A stretch of 64,000 bases of DNA from Qipengyuania flava. GTDB taxonomy: Bacteria; Pseudomonadota; Alphaproteobacteria; Sphingomonadales; Sphingomonadaceae. Positions 8,184 to 17,336 of this stretch are shown here, piece after piece. The position numbers and the translations under genes are program-made. Numbering within the stretch: position 1 is the stretch's first letter; every line of letters begins with the position of its first letter. The notes under the pieces are model-generated. The model was given only the letters and a program-made list of their open reading frames with translations. It had not been told where the DNA came from and did not search any database. The stretch is from assembly GCF_011762005.1 (NCBI RefSeq), contig NZ_JAASQU010000001.1, positions 682,001 through 746,000 of the forward strand, read 5' to 3'.

Positions 8184-9254
8184 ATGGAAACCATCCGCAA
8201 TTACTACGCCTTTTCGTTCGCTTTCACGGCCGTCTGCTTCGCGCTGGCAGGCTGGTATGGCTGGACGAGCACCGGATCGATCACTGCCACGCTGGGCATA
8301 TTGTGGATCGTCGTCGTGCTCTCGATCCTCGAGGTGTCGCTTAGCTTCGACAATGCGGTGGTCAACGCCACCGTGCTTCGCGATATGGACCCGGTCTGGC
8401 AGCAACGCTTCCTGACGATCGGGATATTGATCGCGGTCTTCGGGATGCGGATCGTCTTCCCCATCGCGATCGTCGCGATTGCGGCGCAGGTCGGACCGGT
8501 CGAGGCAGTCTCATTGTCGCTCAACAATCCGGCCGAATACGAGCGCATCGTGTCCGAAGCCCATATCGGCATCGCCGGCTTTGGCGGCGCTTTCCTGGCG
8601 ATGGTCGGGCTGACCTTCTTCTTCGACAACGACAAGGAAGTGCACTGGATCGCCGCGATCGAGAAGACGATCAACAAATTCTCCAACGTACCCGCGGTGG
8701 AAATCGGACTGGTGCTCATCCTGGTCTATTCGGTCTCGACCATGCTCGCGCCGGACGAGGCAATCACCTTCCTGACCGCGGCCATTCTCGGACTGGTGAC
8801 CTTCATTGCCGTGCATGCAATCGCGGCCATCATCGAGGCGCGCGAAGCCGCCAAGAAAGCCTCGGGCGAGATCGTCAAATCGGGCCTCGGAGGTTTCCTC
8901 TATCTTGAAGTGCTCGACGCCAGCTTCAGTTTCGATGGCGTGATCGGCGCCTTCGCGCTGTCGAACAACATGATCATCATCGCCCTCGGTCTTTCGGTCG
9001 GTGCGATGTTCGTGCGTTCGATGACGATCCACCTGGTGCGCACCGGGACGTTGGCACAATACCGCTATCTCGAGCACGGCGCCTTCTGGGCGATCATCGT
9101 GCTCGGCGTCATCATGCTGCTCTCGGCGCGTTACCACATCCCCGAGACGATCACCGGATTGCTCGGCGCGGTGCTGATCGGGCTCAGCTTCCTGTGGTCG
9201 GTGCGGCACAATCGGCGCCATCCTGAAGATTCGATGACGCAGCCAGCCGACTAG
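8184..9254 (+). CDS. DUF475 (TerC-like) integral membrane protein
   Basis: A 356-aa membrane protein with about nine hydrophobic segments and the TerC-type motif EVSLSFDNAVVNATVL (about residues 50-65), repeated in the second half as EVLDASFSFDGVIGAFAL. Two acidic segments of this kind are the mark of the TerC/DUF475 family, linked to metal or tellurium resistance and possible metal-ion export. A conserved FFFDNDKEVHWI loop lies in the middle. The exact function is unknown. Its last 71 bases overlap, on the opposite strand, the 3' end of the following symporter gene. Confidence 0.85.
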   Translation: METIRNYYAFSFAFTAVCFALAGWYGWTSTGSITATLGILWIVVVLSILEVSLSFDNAVVNATVLRDMDPVWQQRFLTIGILIAVFGMRIVFPIAIVAIAAQVGPVEAVSLSLNNPAEYERIVSEAHIGIAGFGGAFLAMVGLTFFFDNDKEVHWIAAIEKTINKFSNVPAVEIGLVLILVYSVSTMLAPDEAITFLTAAILGLVTFIAVHAIAAIIEAREAAKKASGEIVKSGLGGFLYLEVLDASFSFDGVIGAFALSNNMIIIALGLSVGAMFVRSMTIHLVRTGTLAQYRYLEHGAFWAIIVLGVIMLLSARYHIPETITGLLGAVLIGLSFLWSVRHNRRHPEDSMTQPAD

Positions 9255-10188
9255 CGATCGGCGCGGCAACGACCAACTGGAAGAAGTGGTAGAGCAGCAG
9301 CGCTATCACGATGAAACCGGCCTCTTCGGGCGGGAACAGGATGGTCGCCAGCGGGGCGCCGACGGCGGCGCTCTTCTGCGCCCCCGCGAACAGGAAGGCG
9401 ATGCGATCGCCGTGGCGCAGGCGGAGCAGGCCGCCCGCGAGCCACGCGCCGTAATTGCCGATCAGCAGGAAGCCCGCGACCAGCGCGCCGATCACCACCC
9501 AGTCGAATGCATCGACGCGTTGCCAGATGCCCTGCTCGACCGCGCCCGAGAAGGCGACGTAAATCGCTGCCGAGATCGCAAACCGGTCGATCCAGGCAAT
9601 CCTGGGCTTGTATCGGGCGATGAAGGCACCGGTGCGGCCCTGAACCATCTGCCCGATTGCAAAGGGCAGGATCAGCAGCAGCATGATCTTGCCGATGACA
9701 TCCATCCCCACTGCCCCGCTGCCGCTTCCGCCAAGCGCAAGGAACAGCGGCACGGTGACGAAAACGCCGAGGATGTTGAGCAGCGCCGCACCGACCACTG
9801 AGAGCGCGACATTGCCCCCCGCAAGCGAAGTGTAGGAAGTTGCCGACTGCACGGTAGAGGGCAGCGTGCCGAGATAGAGAAACCCAAGGGCGACCGCGGG
9901 CGTCAGCCACCCGCCACCCAGCGCCGCGAGCGCCAGACCCGCCAGCGCCATCGCCCCGAAAACCCACAGCACCAGCGGCAACAGGAAGCGCCAGTTGGCG
10001 ATACCCGCTGTAATGTCGCGGCGTGCAATGCGCATTCCGTTGAGCAGGAACAGCACGAAAATTGCTGCATTGGCAATCATCTGCGCGGCGGAACGCGCAT
10101 CGCCCGTAGCAGGCAGGAGCGCGGCGAGCGCGATCGCGGCAACCAGCATGCGCAGCATCGGATCGGCCAGAACGGTGCGGCAACTCAT
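9184..10188 (-). CDS. Bile acid:sodium symporter-like protein
   Basis: A 334-aa membrane protein of the SBF-like/bile acid:Na+ symporter superfamily with about ten hydrophobic segments. Supporting motifs are FLYLGTLPSTVQSATSYTSLAGGN and LFAGAQKSAAVGAPLA, the two crossover regions of the fold. The frame continues upstream to 10284, but the Met at 10188 starts just before the first hydrophobic segment and avoids overlap with the upstream TPR gene. Substrate unknown; Na+-coupled transport of an organic anion is inferred. The 3' end overlaps DUF475 antisense by 71 bases. Confidence 0.82.
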   Translation of the reverse strand: MSCRTVLADPMLRMLVAAIALAALLPATGDARSAAQMIANAAIFVLFLLNGMRIARRDITAGIANWRFLLPLVLWVFGAMALAGLALAALGGGWLTPAVALGFLYLGTLPSTVQSATSYTSLAGGNVALSVVGAALLNILGVFVTVPLFLALGGSGSGAVGMDVIGKIMLLLILPFAIGQMVQGRTGAFIARYKPRIAWIDRFAISAAIYVAFSGAVEQGIWQRVDAFDWVVIGALVAGFLLIGNYGAWLAGGLLRLRHGDRIAFLFAGAQKSAAVGAPLATILFPPEEAGFIVIALLLYHFFQLVVAAPIASRLAASSNLQDGADCAAPTTGS

Positions 10189-10228
10189 GTTCTGCCCCTG
10201 CCCGGAGCGACGTGCCTTGTCGAGCGGA

Positions 10229-11989
10229 TCAACGTGCGCGCAACGAAGCCAGCTTCGCTTCGAGTTCGGCGCGGGTGCCGGCATCGTCGGCAGGCAGCGT
10301 GACGAGAAGCGCGCTGATCGCGAGCGGATTCATTGGTTGCAGTTCGTGAGCCGCGAGCGCGTAATCGAACGCGATCTGTGCTTCACCCAGCTCGCGCGCT
10401 GCAATGCTACGCGCGGCCAGGGCGGCAGGATTGCGCGCGGCTCCCAGTTCCAGCGCGTGATCGAGCAGCGCGGCAGTACGCTCCCATTCGCCTTCCAGCG
10501 CCAGCGCTTCCGCCAGCGCGAGTGCCGCGTCCGCGCGGAGCGGATTTGCGGCCAGATAACGTGTCAGTATCGCACGCGCGTTCGCGCCGTCCTCTTCTGC
10601 CCGCAGCCGACGCACAACGAGCGGCCACGACTGCCTGACACGCGCCGATCGCGCATAGGCCGCGCGCGCTGCTGCGCGATCGCCATTCGCCAGTTCGGCA
10701 TCGCCGAGGATTGCGCTCGCATCGCCGGAGCCGGGCACCCGGGCAGCGAAGGAGCGCGCACGACGCGCTGCCTCGCTCGTGTCCCCGATCGCAATGGCAT
10801 GCCGGACGAAATCGCGCAGCGCGATCCCGTCACCAAGGTCGCCCATTGCGAATTGCGCCGAGGGTGAGCGAACAGGTAAAACGGCGAGCCCGGTTTCCGC
10901 CGCGGTCGCGCGGTCAAGATAGGACGCGGCGCGTGCTCGGTCATCCAGCGCTTCGAACGCGCGTCCGACCAGCAGGCGAAGATAGGGCGAGCCGGTTCCA
11001 CCCTGTGCGACGGCGGCAAACCGATGGACAAGTTCGCGCTCGGCCCCGCTGCGCGCAAGGGCATAGGCAAACAGGTCGCGTATGCGGGAATTGTCCGGCT
11101 GGCGCGCATACAGGCGATCGAACGCCAGCGTCGCGCTGGCTAGGTTGCCGCGATCCAGATCGAGGATCGCGCCCAGCATCTGCGCCGCCGGATGCGCTTC
11201 CTGCTGCAGACCCGATCGCGCGAGCAGATCGCGCGCGACGCCCAATTCGCCCCCGCGCGCGGCGATGACCGCCTGTACGAACAATCCGCGGGGATGATCG
11301 ACCGCAGCGCCGCCCGCTTCGCGCAACACTGCGAGCGCCCGGCGCGCATGGCCCGCATCGGCAAGCGTGGCGGCCAGATCGAGCCGTATTTCCAATTCGT
11401 CGGGCCAACGGTCGAGTGCCTGCCTCAGCCAGGTGGCCCCGGCCTCCATGCCATGCGCGTCGCGCACAAGCTGGCCGCGGAAACGCAAGGCTTCCGCATG
11501 CGCCGGCTCAAACGCAAGCGCGCGGTCCACTGCCGCGATCGCCTGGACATGTTCGCCACCTTGATAACGCAGCCGCGCGATATCGACCCACAGCCCAGCG
11601 TCTTCGGGCGCGAGACGGTGCGAGCGGTCGAGTGCCGCCCCCGCAGCAGGCAAATTGCCCTGCGCCATTTCCAGTCGCCCCAGCAGACGGAAACCGACCG
11701 CCGCGCTTTCGGGCGAGAATTCGCCGGGGCCGAGCCACTCGCGCGCTGCTGCGAAGTCCTTTTCGAGCAGGGCGGCCTCACCCATCATCACGGCGAGGTT
11801 CCTGCGGTTCTCGCCGCTATCCAATGCCCGATCAAGATAGATGCGCGCCGCCGCACCGTCGCCCTGCGCCAGTTCGGCACGCGCGGCCTCGATCGGGGTC
11901 GGTGCATCCTCGCTCTCGCCACATCCGCCCAGTGCGGACAAGGAGAATGTCAGGGCAAGAGCCGGAAGGAGATCACGCGCTGAGATCAT
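10229..11989 (-). CDS. prsT: TPR-repeat lipoprotein of the Prs exopolysaccharide system
   Basis: A 586-aa protein with a lipoprotein signal (LSALGGC, lipid-bearing Cys about residue 23) followed by many tetratricopeptide repeats, for example ARAELAQGDGAAARIYLDRAL and LALAEALALEGEWERTAALLDHALELG. Its place directly behind prsR, overlapping it by 17 bases, fits the PEP-CTERM/XrtA-associated TPR lipoprotein PrsT. It is shorter than the PrsT proteins I know of, which are nearer 900 residues, so the symbol is tentative. Likely role: periplasmic scaffold in exopolysaccharide or PEP-CTERM protein export. Confidence 0.7.
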   Translation of the reverse strand: MISARDLLPALALTFSLSALGGCGESEDAPTPIEAARAELAQGDGAAARIYLDRALDSGENRRNLAVMMGEAALLEKDFAAAREWLGPGEFSPESAAVGFRLLGRLEMAQGNLPAAGAALDRSHRLAPEDAGLWVDIARLRYQGGEHVQAIAAVDRALAFEPAHAEALRFRGQLVRDAHGMEAGATWLRQALDRWPDELEIRLDLAATLADAGHARRALAVLREAGGAAVDHPRGLFVQAVIAARGGELGVARDLLARSGLQQEAHPAAQMLGAILDLDRGNLASATLAFDRLYARQPDNSRIRDLFAYALARSGAERELVHRFAAVAQGGTGSPYLRLLVGRAFEALDDRARAASYLDRATAAETGLAVLPVRSPSAQFAMGDLGDGIALRDFVRHAIAIGDTSEAARRARSFAARVPGSGDASAILGDAELANGDRAAARAAYARSARVRQSWPLVVRRLRAEEDGANARAILTRYLAANPLRADAALALAEALALEGEWERTAALLDHALELGAARNPAALAARSIAARELGEAQIAFDYALAAHELQPMNPLAISALLVTLPADDAGTRAELEAKLASLRAR

Positions 11990-13340
11990 ACTGCTTGAGC
12001 AGGTCGTACAAGGTGGGACGACTGATCCCGAGCAGTTTCGCCGTGTTCGAGATATTGCCTTCGCTGCGGGACAAGGCTTGGCGGATCATCCGCCGGTCGG
12101 CCTGTTCACGCGCGGCCTTGAGGTTCAGCGCGATATCCGCCTCTTCACCCGAGCCCGCCGCGAGATCGAGATCCTCGGCCGATACCAGCTTGCCATCCGC
12201 CATGATTACCGCGCGTTTGACGCGGTTCTCCAGTTCGCGGACATTGCCGGGCCAGTTCCAATTGTCGATCGCGGCCAATGCGTCGGGCGCAAATCCCCGG
12301 ACCTGCGGATTCATTTCCTTGGCGAACCGCGCGAGGAAGTGCTTGGCCAGCAGCACCGCATCACCGGGTCGCTCGGCCAGTGCGGGGATCCGCACCACGA
12401 TCTCGGCGAGGCGGTAGAACAGGTCTTCACGGAACGTGCCCTCGCCGATCATCGTTTCGAGGTCCTGATGGGTCGCGCAGACGATCCGCGTGTCGACGCC
12501 GATCGCCTTGCGACCACCGATGCGCTCGATCGTGCGCTCCTGCAGAAAACGCAGCAGCTTGACCTGCAGGGGCAGCGGGATGTCGCCCACTTCGTCGAGG
12601 AACAGCGTGCCCCCTGCGGCCAGTTCGATCTTGCCCTCGGTGGTCTTGACCGCACCGGTGAAGGCCCCCTTCTCGTGGCCGAAGAGTTCGCTTTCGAGCA
12701 GGTTCTCCGGAATTGCCGCGCAATTGATCGCCATGAACGGGCCGTCGCGACGGTCGCTCGAATCGTGGACGCCGCGCGCCAGCAGTTCCTTGCCCGTCCC
12801 GCTCGCGCCGAGCAGCATGACCGACACATTCGTCGGCGCGACGCGCTCGATCGTGCGCGCGACCTTCGCCATTTCGGGGGCGGCGGTGATCATCGATCCC
12901 AGCACGGTACGATCCTCGCCGACCTTGTCGGCCAGCCGCCGGTTCTCCGCCTCGATCTGGTGCAGGCGATAGGCGCGCTGCACGATCAACCCGAGCGTGT
13001 CGATATCGACCGGCTTCTGGTAAAAATCATAAGCGCCCTCTTCGACGGCACGCAGGGCGCTTTCGCGCGCACCATGTCCCGAGGCGACGATCACCTTGGT
13101 ATCGGGCTTCATCGCCATGATTGCTTCGAGTACAGCGAAGCCTTCGGTCACGCCGTCGGGATCGGGCGGCAGACCGAGGTCGAGTGTGACCACCGCCGGC
13201 TCTTCGGACCGCAGCGCCGCCAGCGCGCTGTCGCGCGTGCCGGCCAGCACAACGTCGAAATCCTCATACGCCCATTTGAGCTGCGCTTGCAGCCCTTCGT
13301 CATCCTCGATGATGAGCAGCTTGGGTTTGCTATCCGCCAT
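11973..13340 (-). CDS. prsR: Sigma-54-dependent response regulator PrsR
   Basis: A 455-aa NtrC-type regulator. The receiver domain (1-125) has the acidic pocket E12-D13-D14, phospho-acceptor D54 and K109. The AAA+ domain has Walker A GASGTGKE (178-185) and a sigma-54-contact loop GAFTGA (225-230). The Fis-type DNA-binding helix at the C-terminus reads [21 protein letters not shown]. The gene abuts prsK (one-base overlap at 13340), so the two form a two-component pair, matching the PEP-CTERM-box response regulator family. It should activate RpoN-dependent promoters of exopolysaccharide or PEP-CTERM genes. Confidence 0.92.
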   Translation of the reverse strand: MADSKPKLLIIEDDEGLQAQLKWAYEDFDVVLAGTRDSALAALRSEEPAVVTLDLGLPPDPDGVTEGFAVLEAIMAMKPDTKVIVASGHGARESALRAVEEGAYDFYQKPVDIDTLGLIVQRAYRLHQIEAENRRLADKVGEDRTVLGSMITAAPEMAKVARTIERVAPTNVSVMLLGASGTGKELLARGVHDSSDRRDGPFMAINCAAIPENLLESELFGHEKGAFTGAVKTTEGKIELAAGGTLFLDEVGDIPLPLQVKLLRFLQERTIERIGGRKAIGVDTRIVCATHQDLETMIGEGTFREDLFYRLAEIVVRIPALAERPGDAVLLAKHFLARFAKEMNPQVRGFAPDALAAIDNWNWPGNVRELENRVKRAVIMADGKLVSAEDLDLAAGSGEEADIALNLKAAREQADRRMIRQALSRSEGNISNTAKLLGISRPTLYDLLKQYDLSA

Positions 13341-15448
13341 TATACGACCTCTGTTTTCTCTGCGGAAGGTGCGCGACCGATCAGCGAATGGGCCGCCCTG
13401 AGCGGCAGACTGATGGTGAAGCGCGTGCCCAACCCCTCGCGGGATTCGACGTCGAGCCGTCCGCCCATCGAACGCACCAGCTCGCGTGCCTCGAAAGCAC
13501 CGATGCCGAACCCGCCCGCCTTGGAAGAAACGAATGGCTTGAACAGGCTGTTGCGGATGAAATGCGGGGTCATTCCGTGCCCGCTGTCGATGACGGTCAC
13601 CTTGCCCGACAGGCCGTCGCTGTAGATTTCCAGCATGACCGAACTTTCAGCATCGCTGGCGTCGATCGCGTTCTGCACCAGATGCGCAAGCGCCTGGTCG
13701 AGCGCTTCGGGATTGCCCTCCACTGCAACCGGTTCGGTTCGCAGAACAGCCACCGGATGCAGGCGCTGCAGGCGGTCGGCCACGCCGCGCGCAATTTCAG
13801 CGAGGTCGAACGGTCGTGCCTTTTCAGCGCTTCCCCCGCCATAGCGTCCGAGCCGCGCAAGCAGTGCATTGAGCTTGTCCGAACTGTTGCGCAGCGTGAC
13901 CAGCATATCCTTGCGGAATTCGGGGTTGTCCGCGTGTTTCTCGGCATTGCGCAGCAGCAGCGACATCTGGCTCGACAAATTCTTGATGTCGTGCAGGACG
14001 AACGCCATGCGACGGTTGAACTCGTCGAAGCGACCCGCCTCGAGCAGCGCGGTCTGTCCCGCCTGTTCGGCGAGATAGCTCGCAAGCTGGCGCCCGACGA
14101 CGCCGAGCAGGTCGAAATCCTCCCAATCGAGCTTGCGCGCCACGAGCGGCCGGGCGAGCACGACCAGGCCGACGAGCCGGTCGAAATGCAGCAACGGTAC
14201 CGCCGCCCATGCCCGCGTGTCATGCAGCAGCCAGTCGGGAATATGCGCCAGTTCGCCCTGCCGATCGATCCCGGCGCGCGCCTCGTCGAAATCGAGGATA
14301 AGTTCGCTTGTCTCCAGCGACTTGCCGAGCACTGCTGGCGCCGCTTGCAGCGGAACCTCGGCCCCCTCCCAGCACCAGTTCGCGGCCAATTCGAACTGGC
14401 CTTCTTCATCGGGCACCAGAAGTAAGCCCGAAGGGCTGTCGGTGATGTCCGCCAATGCCTTCACTACCCGTTCCTGCAACGGGATATTGTCGAAGCCGGT
14501 GGTTCCTATGGTGCTGGTGAAGCGGATCCACTCGCTACGATAGTCGTAGCGGTGCTTGAACAGGTGCTTGATCGCCGTAACCCGCAACCAGCCCCGCAAG
14601 CGGTTTGACGGCATCCAGATCAGTGCAAGCGCGCTGGCGGCGATGATCAGTCCCACTTGCGTCAACCGCGCCAGATCGCCCGTCAGCATGTCGAGCCAGC
14701 GCGCCAGCGCGAGCATGGCGGCAAGATAGCCCCCGATCAGCAGCAGCGAGAGAAACCGGAAGGTGACAGCACGCGAAGGGCGAAACTCGAGATCCGAAGT
14801 GCTGGCGGTAAAACCGAAGGCGAAGGGCACCGCGAAGATCGCAGCGGCGATGCCGCGCAGGATCGACAGTTCGCCGGGCACGGCGCCCACCAGATAGGCG
14901 ATGGTGAAATAGTTGAGATCGAAAGCCCATAAACCCGCCAGTGCCGCCGCGCTCCAGCGCAGGATCTGCCGCGAAGTCACGGCAGCCCCGACATAAAGGT
15001 TGTGCAGCAGCACGAGCGCCCCGACCGCGACCATGATGCGGAACAGCGCCGCGGTCTCGAATGTGAGCGCCGCCAGTTCAGGGGTGACTGCATAATTGCG
15101 CGAAATCAGCAGCAGCAGGAACTGCAGGACTTCGACGAAGGCGAGCGCGGCGGCCGCGGGACGAACCAGTCGCAGGGTCTCATCACGCCCGTCATTGCCG
15201 AACAGACGGAACAGGAGGAACAGCCACGATAGGTTGCGGGCAATCTCGGTCAGTTCGACGATCGGCTTGCCGGGCACGAAACTGGCGGCGGCAAAACACC
15301 AATTGGCAGTGAGTGCCAGAGCGACGACCGCAGGAGTGCGGTCCGCGCGCGCGCTGTCGCCCTTGCGGCCGATCCAGATCGCCGCCAGCCCGCACACCAC
15401 CGCACCGATGGTATAGCTGACATACGAAAGGCCGCCGAGAAGTTCCAT
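13340..15448 (-). CDS. prsK: Sensor histidine kinase PrsK
   Basis: A 702-aa membrane histidine kinase. About eight hydrophobic segments fill residues 5-285, followed by a GAF-like domain (about 320-465), a phospho-acceptor helix with HDIKN (H486) and a HATPase domain with N-box HLVQNAIDAS and G-boxes DSGHGM and GFGIGAF. This order is characteristic of PrsK, the kinase of the XrtA/PEP-CTERM system. It shares single-base overlaps with the sugar transferase upstream (15448) and prsR downstream (13340). It is presumed to phosphorylate PrsR D54. The signal is unknown. Confidence 0.92.
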   Translation of the reverse strand: MELLGGLSYVSYTIGAVVCGLAAIWIGRKGDSARADRTPAVVALALTANWCFAAASFVPGKPIVELTEIARNLSWLFLLFRLFGNDGRDETLRLVRPAAAALAFVEVLQFLLLLISRNYAVTPELAALTFETAALFRIMVAVGALVLLHNLYVGAAVTSRQILRWSAAALAGLWAFDLNYFTIAYLVGAVPGELSILRGIAAAIFAVPFAFGFTASTSDLEFRPSRAVTFRFLSLLLIGGYLAAMLALARWLDMLTGDLARLTQVGLIIAASALALIWMPSNRLRGWLRVTAIKHLFKHRYDYRSEWIRFTSTIGTTGFDNIPLQERVVKALADITDSPSGLLLVPDEEGQFELAANWCWEGAEVPLQAAPAVLGKSLETSELILDFDEARAGIDRQGELAHIPDWLLHDTRAWAAVPLLHFDRLVGLVVLARPLVARKLDWEDFDLLGVVGRQLASYLAEQAGQTALLEAGRFDEFNRRMAFVLHDIKNLSSQMSLLLRNAEKHADNPEFRKDMLVTLRNSSDKLNALLARLGRYGGGSAEKARPFDLAEIARGVADRLQRLHPVAVLRTEPVAVEGNPEALDQALAHLVQNAIDASDAESSVMLEIYSDGLSGKVTVIDSGHGMTPHFIRNSLFKPFVSSKAGGFGIGAFEARELVRSMGGRLDVESREGLGTRFTISLPLRAAHSLIGRAPSAEKTEVV

Positions 15449-16833
15449 CAGCGCGCGCCCTCGGGCCAGAGGATCACCCGCGCGGTCTGGATCAGGATCA
15501 GCAGGTCGAGGAAGGGCGTGTAATTCTTGGCGTAATAGAGGTCGTATTCGAGCTTGTGCCGCGCGTCCTCGGTACTCGCACCATAGGGATAGTTGATCTG
15601 CGCCCAGCCGGTAATGCCCGGCTTCACCACGTGGCGCTCGGCATAGTACGGCAGTTCCTTGTCGAGCATGGTAACGAATGCGGGCACTTCGGGGCGCGGG
15701 CCGACAAAGCTCATCTCGCCCTTCAGCACGCTCCAGACCTGCGGCAATTCGTCAATCCGGACCATGCGGATGAAGCGCCCCACACGCGTGATGCGGGGAT
15801 CGTCCTTCTCCGCCCATTTCGATCCACCCGCCTCGGCATCACTGCGCATCGAACGCAGCTTGATCAGCGTGAATTCCTGCCCGTACAAGCCCACCCGCTT
15901 CTGCCGGAAGAAGGCCGGGCCGTCGCTTTCGAGCTTCACCAGCAGGGCGAACAGGCCGATCAATGGCAAACCCACGACCAGCAGCAGGAGGCTGGCAACG
16001 ATATCGAAGGCGCGCTTGGCGATGCTCGAAAGCCTGCGTCCGGCGGAGAAACCGTCGCTGAAAATGAGCCAGCTTGGATTGAGCGTATCGAGATCGACAC
16101 GCCCCATTTCACGTTCGAGGAAGCTGGAGAAATCGGCGACGTCGACGCCTTTCGTCTTGACCCGCAAGAGATCCTTGAGCGGCAGCGAATTGCGGCGTTC
16201 CTGTAGGGCAAGGACCACTTCGCTGGCACCGAGACCATCGGCATAGCGACCCAGATCCGCGATCGTCTCGCGCCGCACCGCCGAAACGACGACTGGTTCG
16301 GCATCGCCCATCGCGATGAAGGCCGCGACCCGGAAGCCGCTTTCCGGTCGCGCGGCGAGACGTTCAAGACGCTGCGCGCGCTCGCCGGCGCCAAGGACCA
16401 GCACCGTGCGACGGAAGTTCTCCACCCCGAGCAAGCGCCCGGTGAGCACACGGTTGCCGACGAGGAACAGGATCGCCAGCCCCATTGCGTAGAGCAGGAC
16501 CGACCGCCACAGTGCCGATCCGGGGAAGACGAAATTCATCAGCGCGATCGCGAGCACGCCAAGGCTGACTGCGACCAGCAGCCGCGCGGTCGCGAAACGG
16601 ATCGAGCGCAATGCCTGGTGGCCGTAAGAGCCCACGGCGATCATCGCGACCCAGATAACGGCCGAAAAGGCCACGATCTCCAGCGCGCGATCTGAAATAT
16701 GGCCGACGGCAGCACCGATCTGCGCAACGCGGAAACGCCACGCGAGTTCGCCTGCCAGCACGAGCAGCATCAAATCGATCAGGGAAAGCAGCACCACATT
16801 GTAGGAAATGTAGTGCTTGAACAGGCGGATCAT
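15448..16833 (-). CDS. XrtA/PEP-CTERM-type undecaprenyl sugar-phosphate transferase
   Basis: A 461-aa polyisoprenyl-phosphate sugar-1-phosphate transferase (WcaJ/EpsB type) that starts exopolysaccharide repeat-unit assembly on the inner membrane. Four hydrophobic segments fill about residues 10-130, a Rossmann-like region with VLVLGAGERAQRL follows, and the catalytic domain runs from KRAFDIVASLLLLVVGLP to the C-terminus, including KLRSMRSDAE, RITRVGRFIR, DELPQVWSVLKGEMSFVGPRPE and PGITGWAQINYPYG. It is the first gene of the prs operon. No exosortase, other glycosyltransferase or Wzx/Wzy gene is next to it within the window. Confidence 0.9.
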   Translation of the reverse strand: MIRLFKHYISYNVVLLSLIDLMLLVLAGELAWRFRVAQIGAAVGHISDRALEIVAFSAVIWVAMIAVGSYGHQALRSIRFATARLLVAVSLGVLAIALMNFVFPGSALWRSVLLYAMGLAILFLVGNRVLTGRLLGVENFRRTVLVLGAGERAQRLERLAARPESGFRVAAFIAMGDAEPVVVSAVRRETIADLGRYADGLGASEVVLALQERRNSLPLKDLLRVKTKGVDVADFSSFLEREMGRVDLDTLNPSWLIFSDGFSAGRRLSSIAKRAFDIVASLLLLVVGLPLIGLFALLVKLESDGPAFFRQKRVGLYGQEFTLIKLRSMRSDAEAGGSKWAEKDDPRITRVGRFIRMVRIDELPQVWSVLKGEMSFVGPRPEVPAFVTMLDKELPYYAERHVVKPGITGWAQINYPYGASTEDARHKLEYDLYYAKNYTPFLDLLILIQTARVILWPEGAR

Positions 16834-16896
16834 CCGGGCGGGCTCGCCAATTGCTAGTGTCGGAATGCTTGACTAGCAAAAAGGGGTGAATTGTCG

Positions 16897-16907
16897 GTAA
16901 ACTTTAC
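16897..16907. promoter_or_regulatory. Palindrome upstream of the prs operon
   Basis: A perfect 11-base palindrome GTAAA-C-TTTAC, flanked by TGTCG on the left, lies 63 bases upstream of the sugar-transferase start. It is a candidate binding site, possibly of the PEP-CTERM-box kind. I do not see a clean sigma-54 -24/-12 (GG-N10-GC) match with it, so the assignment is weak. Confidence 0.35.
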
Positions 16908-16965
16908 ACCACCCCGGGGATTATCCGGATGCGCCGCAGCGCGGTGCTACTGCGACTGGCGCTCG

Positions 16966-17253
16966 CTATTCGTTGACCGCGTTCTCTACCGCGTCGCCCG
17001 CGTTCTGTGCGGCTTCGCCCACCTGTTCGGCAGCCGCGCCGACTTCCTCGGCCGCCCCGGCGATCGCATTGTCCTTGGCAACTTCCGCATCGCTGACCTG
17101 AGTCAGGAAGACGACTCCGACGAAAGCCACGCCCAGAACCAGAAGGACAACGATCCAGTTGATCCCGCCCTTCTCACTCTCGGTAACCACCGTATGCGTG
17201 GTATGCGTGTTGCCCGCTGCATCGGTGGTTTCGGTAATGCGTTCTTCGGTCAT
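16966..17253 (-). CDS. Small single-pass membrane protein with Ala/Glu-rich tail
   Basis: A 95-aa protein starting MTEERITETTDAAGN. It has a Thr-rich hydrophilic head, one membrane segment (about residues 36-56, INWIVVLLVLGVAFVGVVFL) and a C-terminal acidic/Ala amphipathic stretch with the repeating pattern AAEEVGAAAEQVGEAAQNAGDA. The longer upstream frame lacks coding character, so I start at 17253, where a purine-rich ribosome site (GGAACGCAGATCCC) is only weak. The tail resembles envelope-associated Ala-rich helices. No function can be assigned. Confidence 0.7.
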   Translation of the reverse strand: MTEERITETTDAAGNTHTTHTVVTESEKGGINWIVVLLVLGVAFVGVVFLTQVSDAEVAKDNAIAGAAEEVGAAAEQVGEAAQNAGDAVENAVNE

Positions 17254-17336
17254 GGGATCTGCGTTCCTGAGACGTATCTGGTGTCTCGGGAAACGCCGCT
17301 GCAGGCCCAGCGGTTCCACTGGAGCGCGATCTGCGC

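Noticed and set aside
11841-13625. 594-aa plus-strand frame antisense to prsR
   Set aside because: The minus strand has a complete NtrC-type regulator; the plus frame has no recognisable domain.
16834-16965. Sigma-54 -24/-12 promoter before the prs operon
   Set aside because: A TTTTTGCT box is present, but GG is not at the required distance of ten bases upstream of GC.
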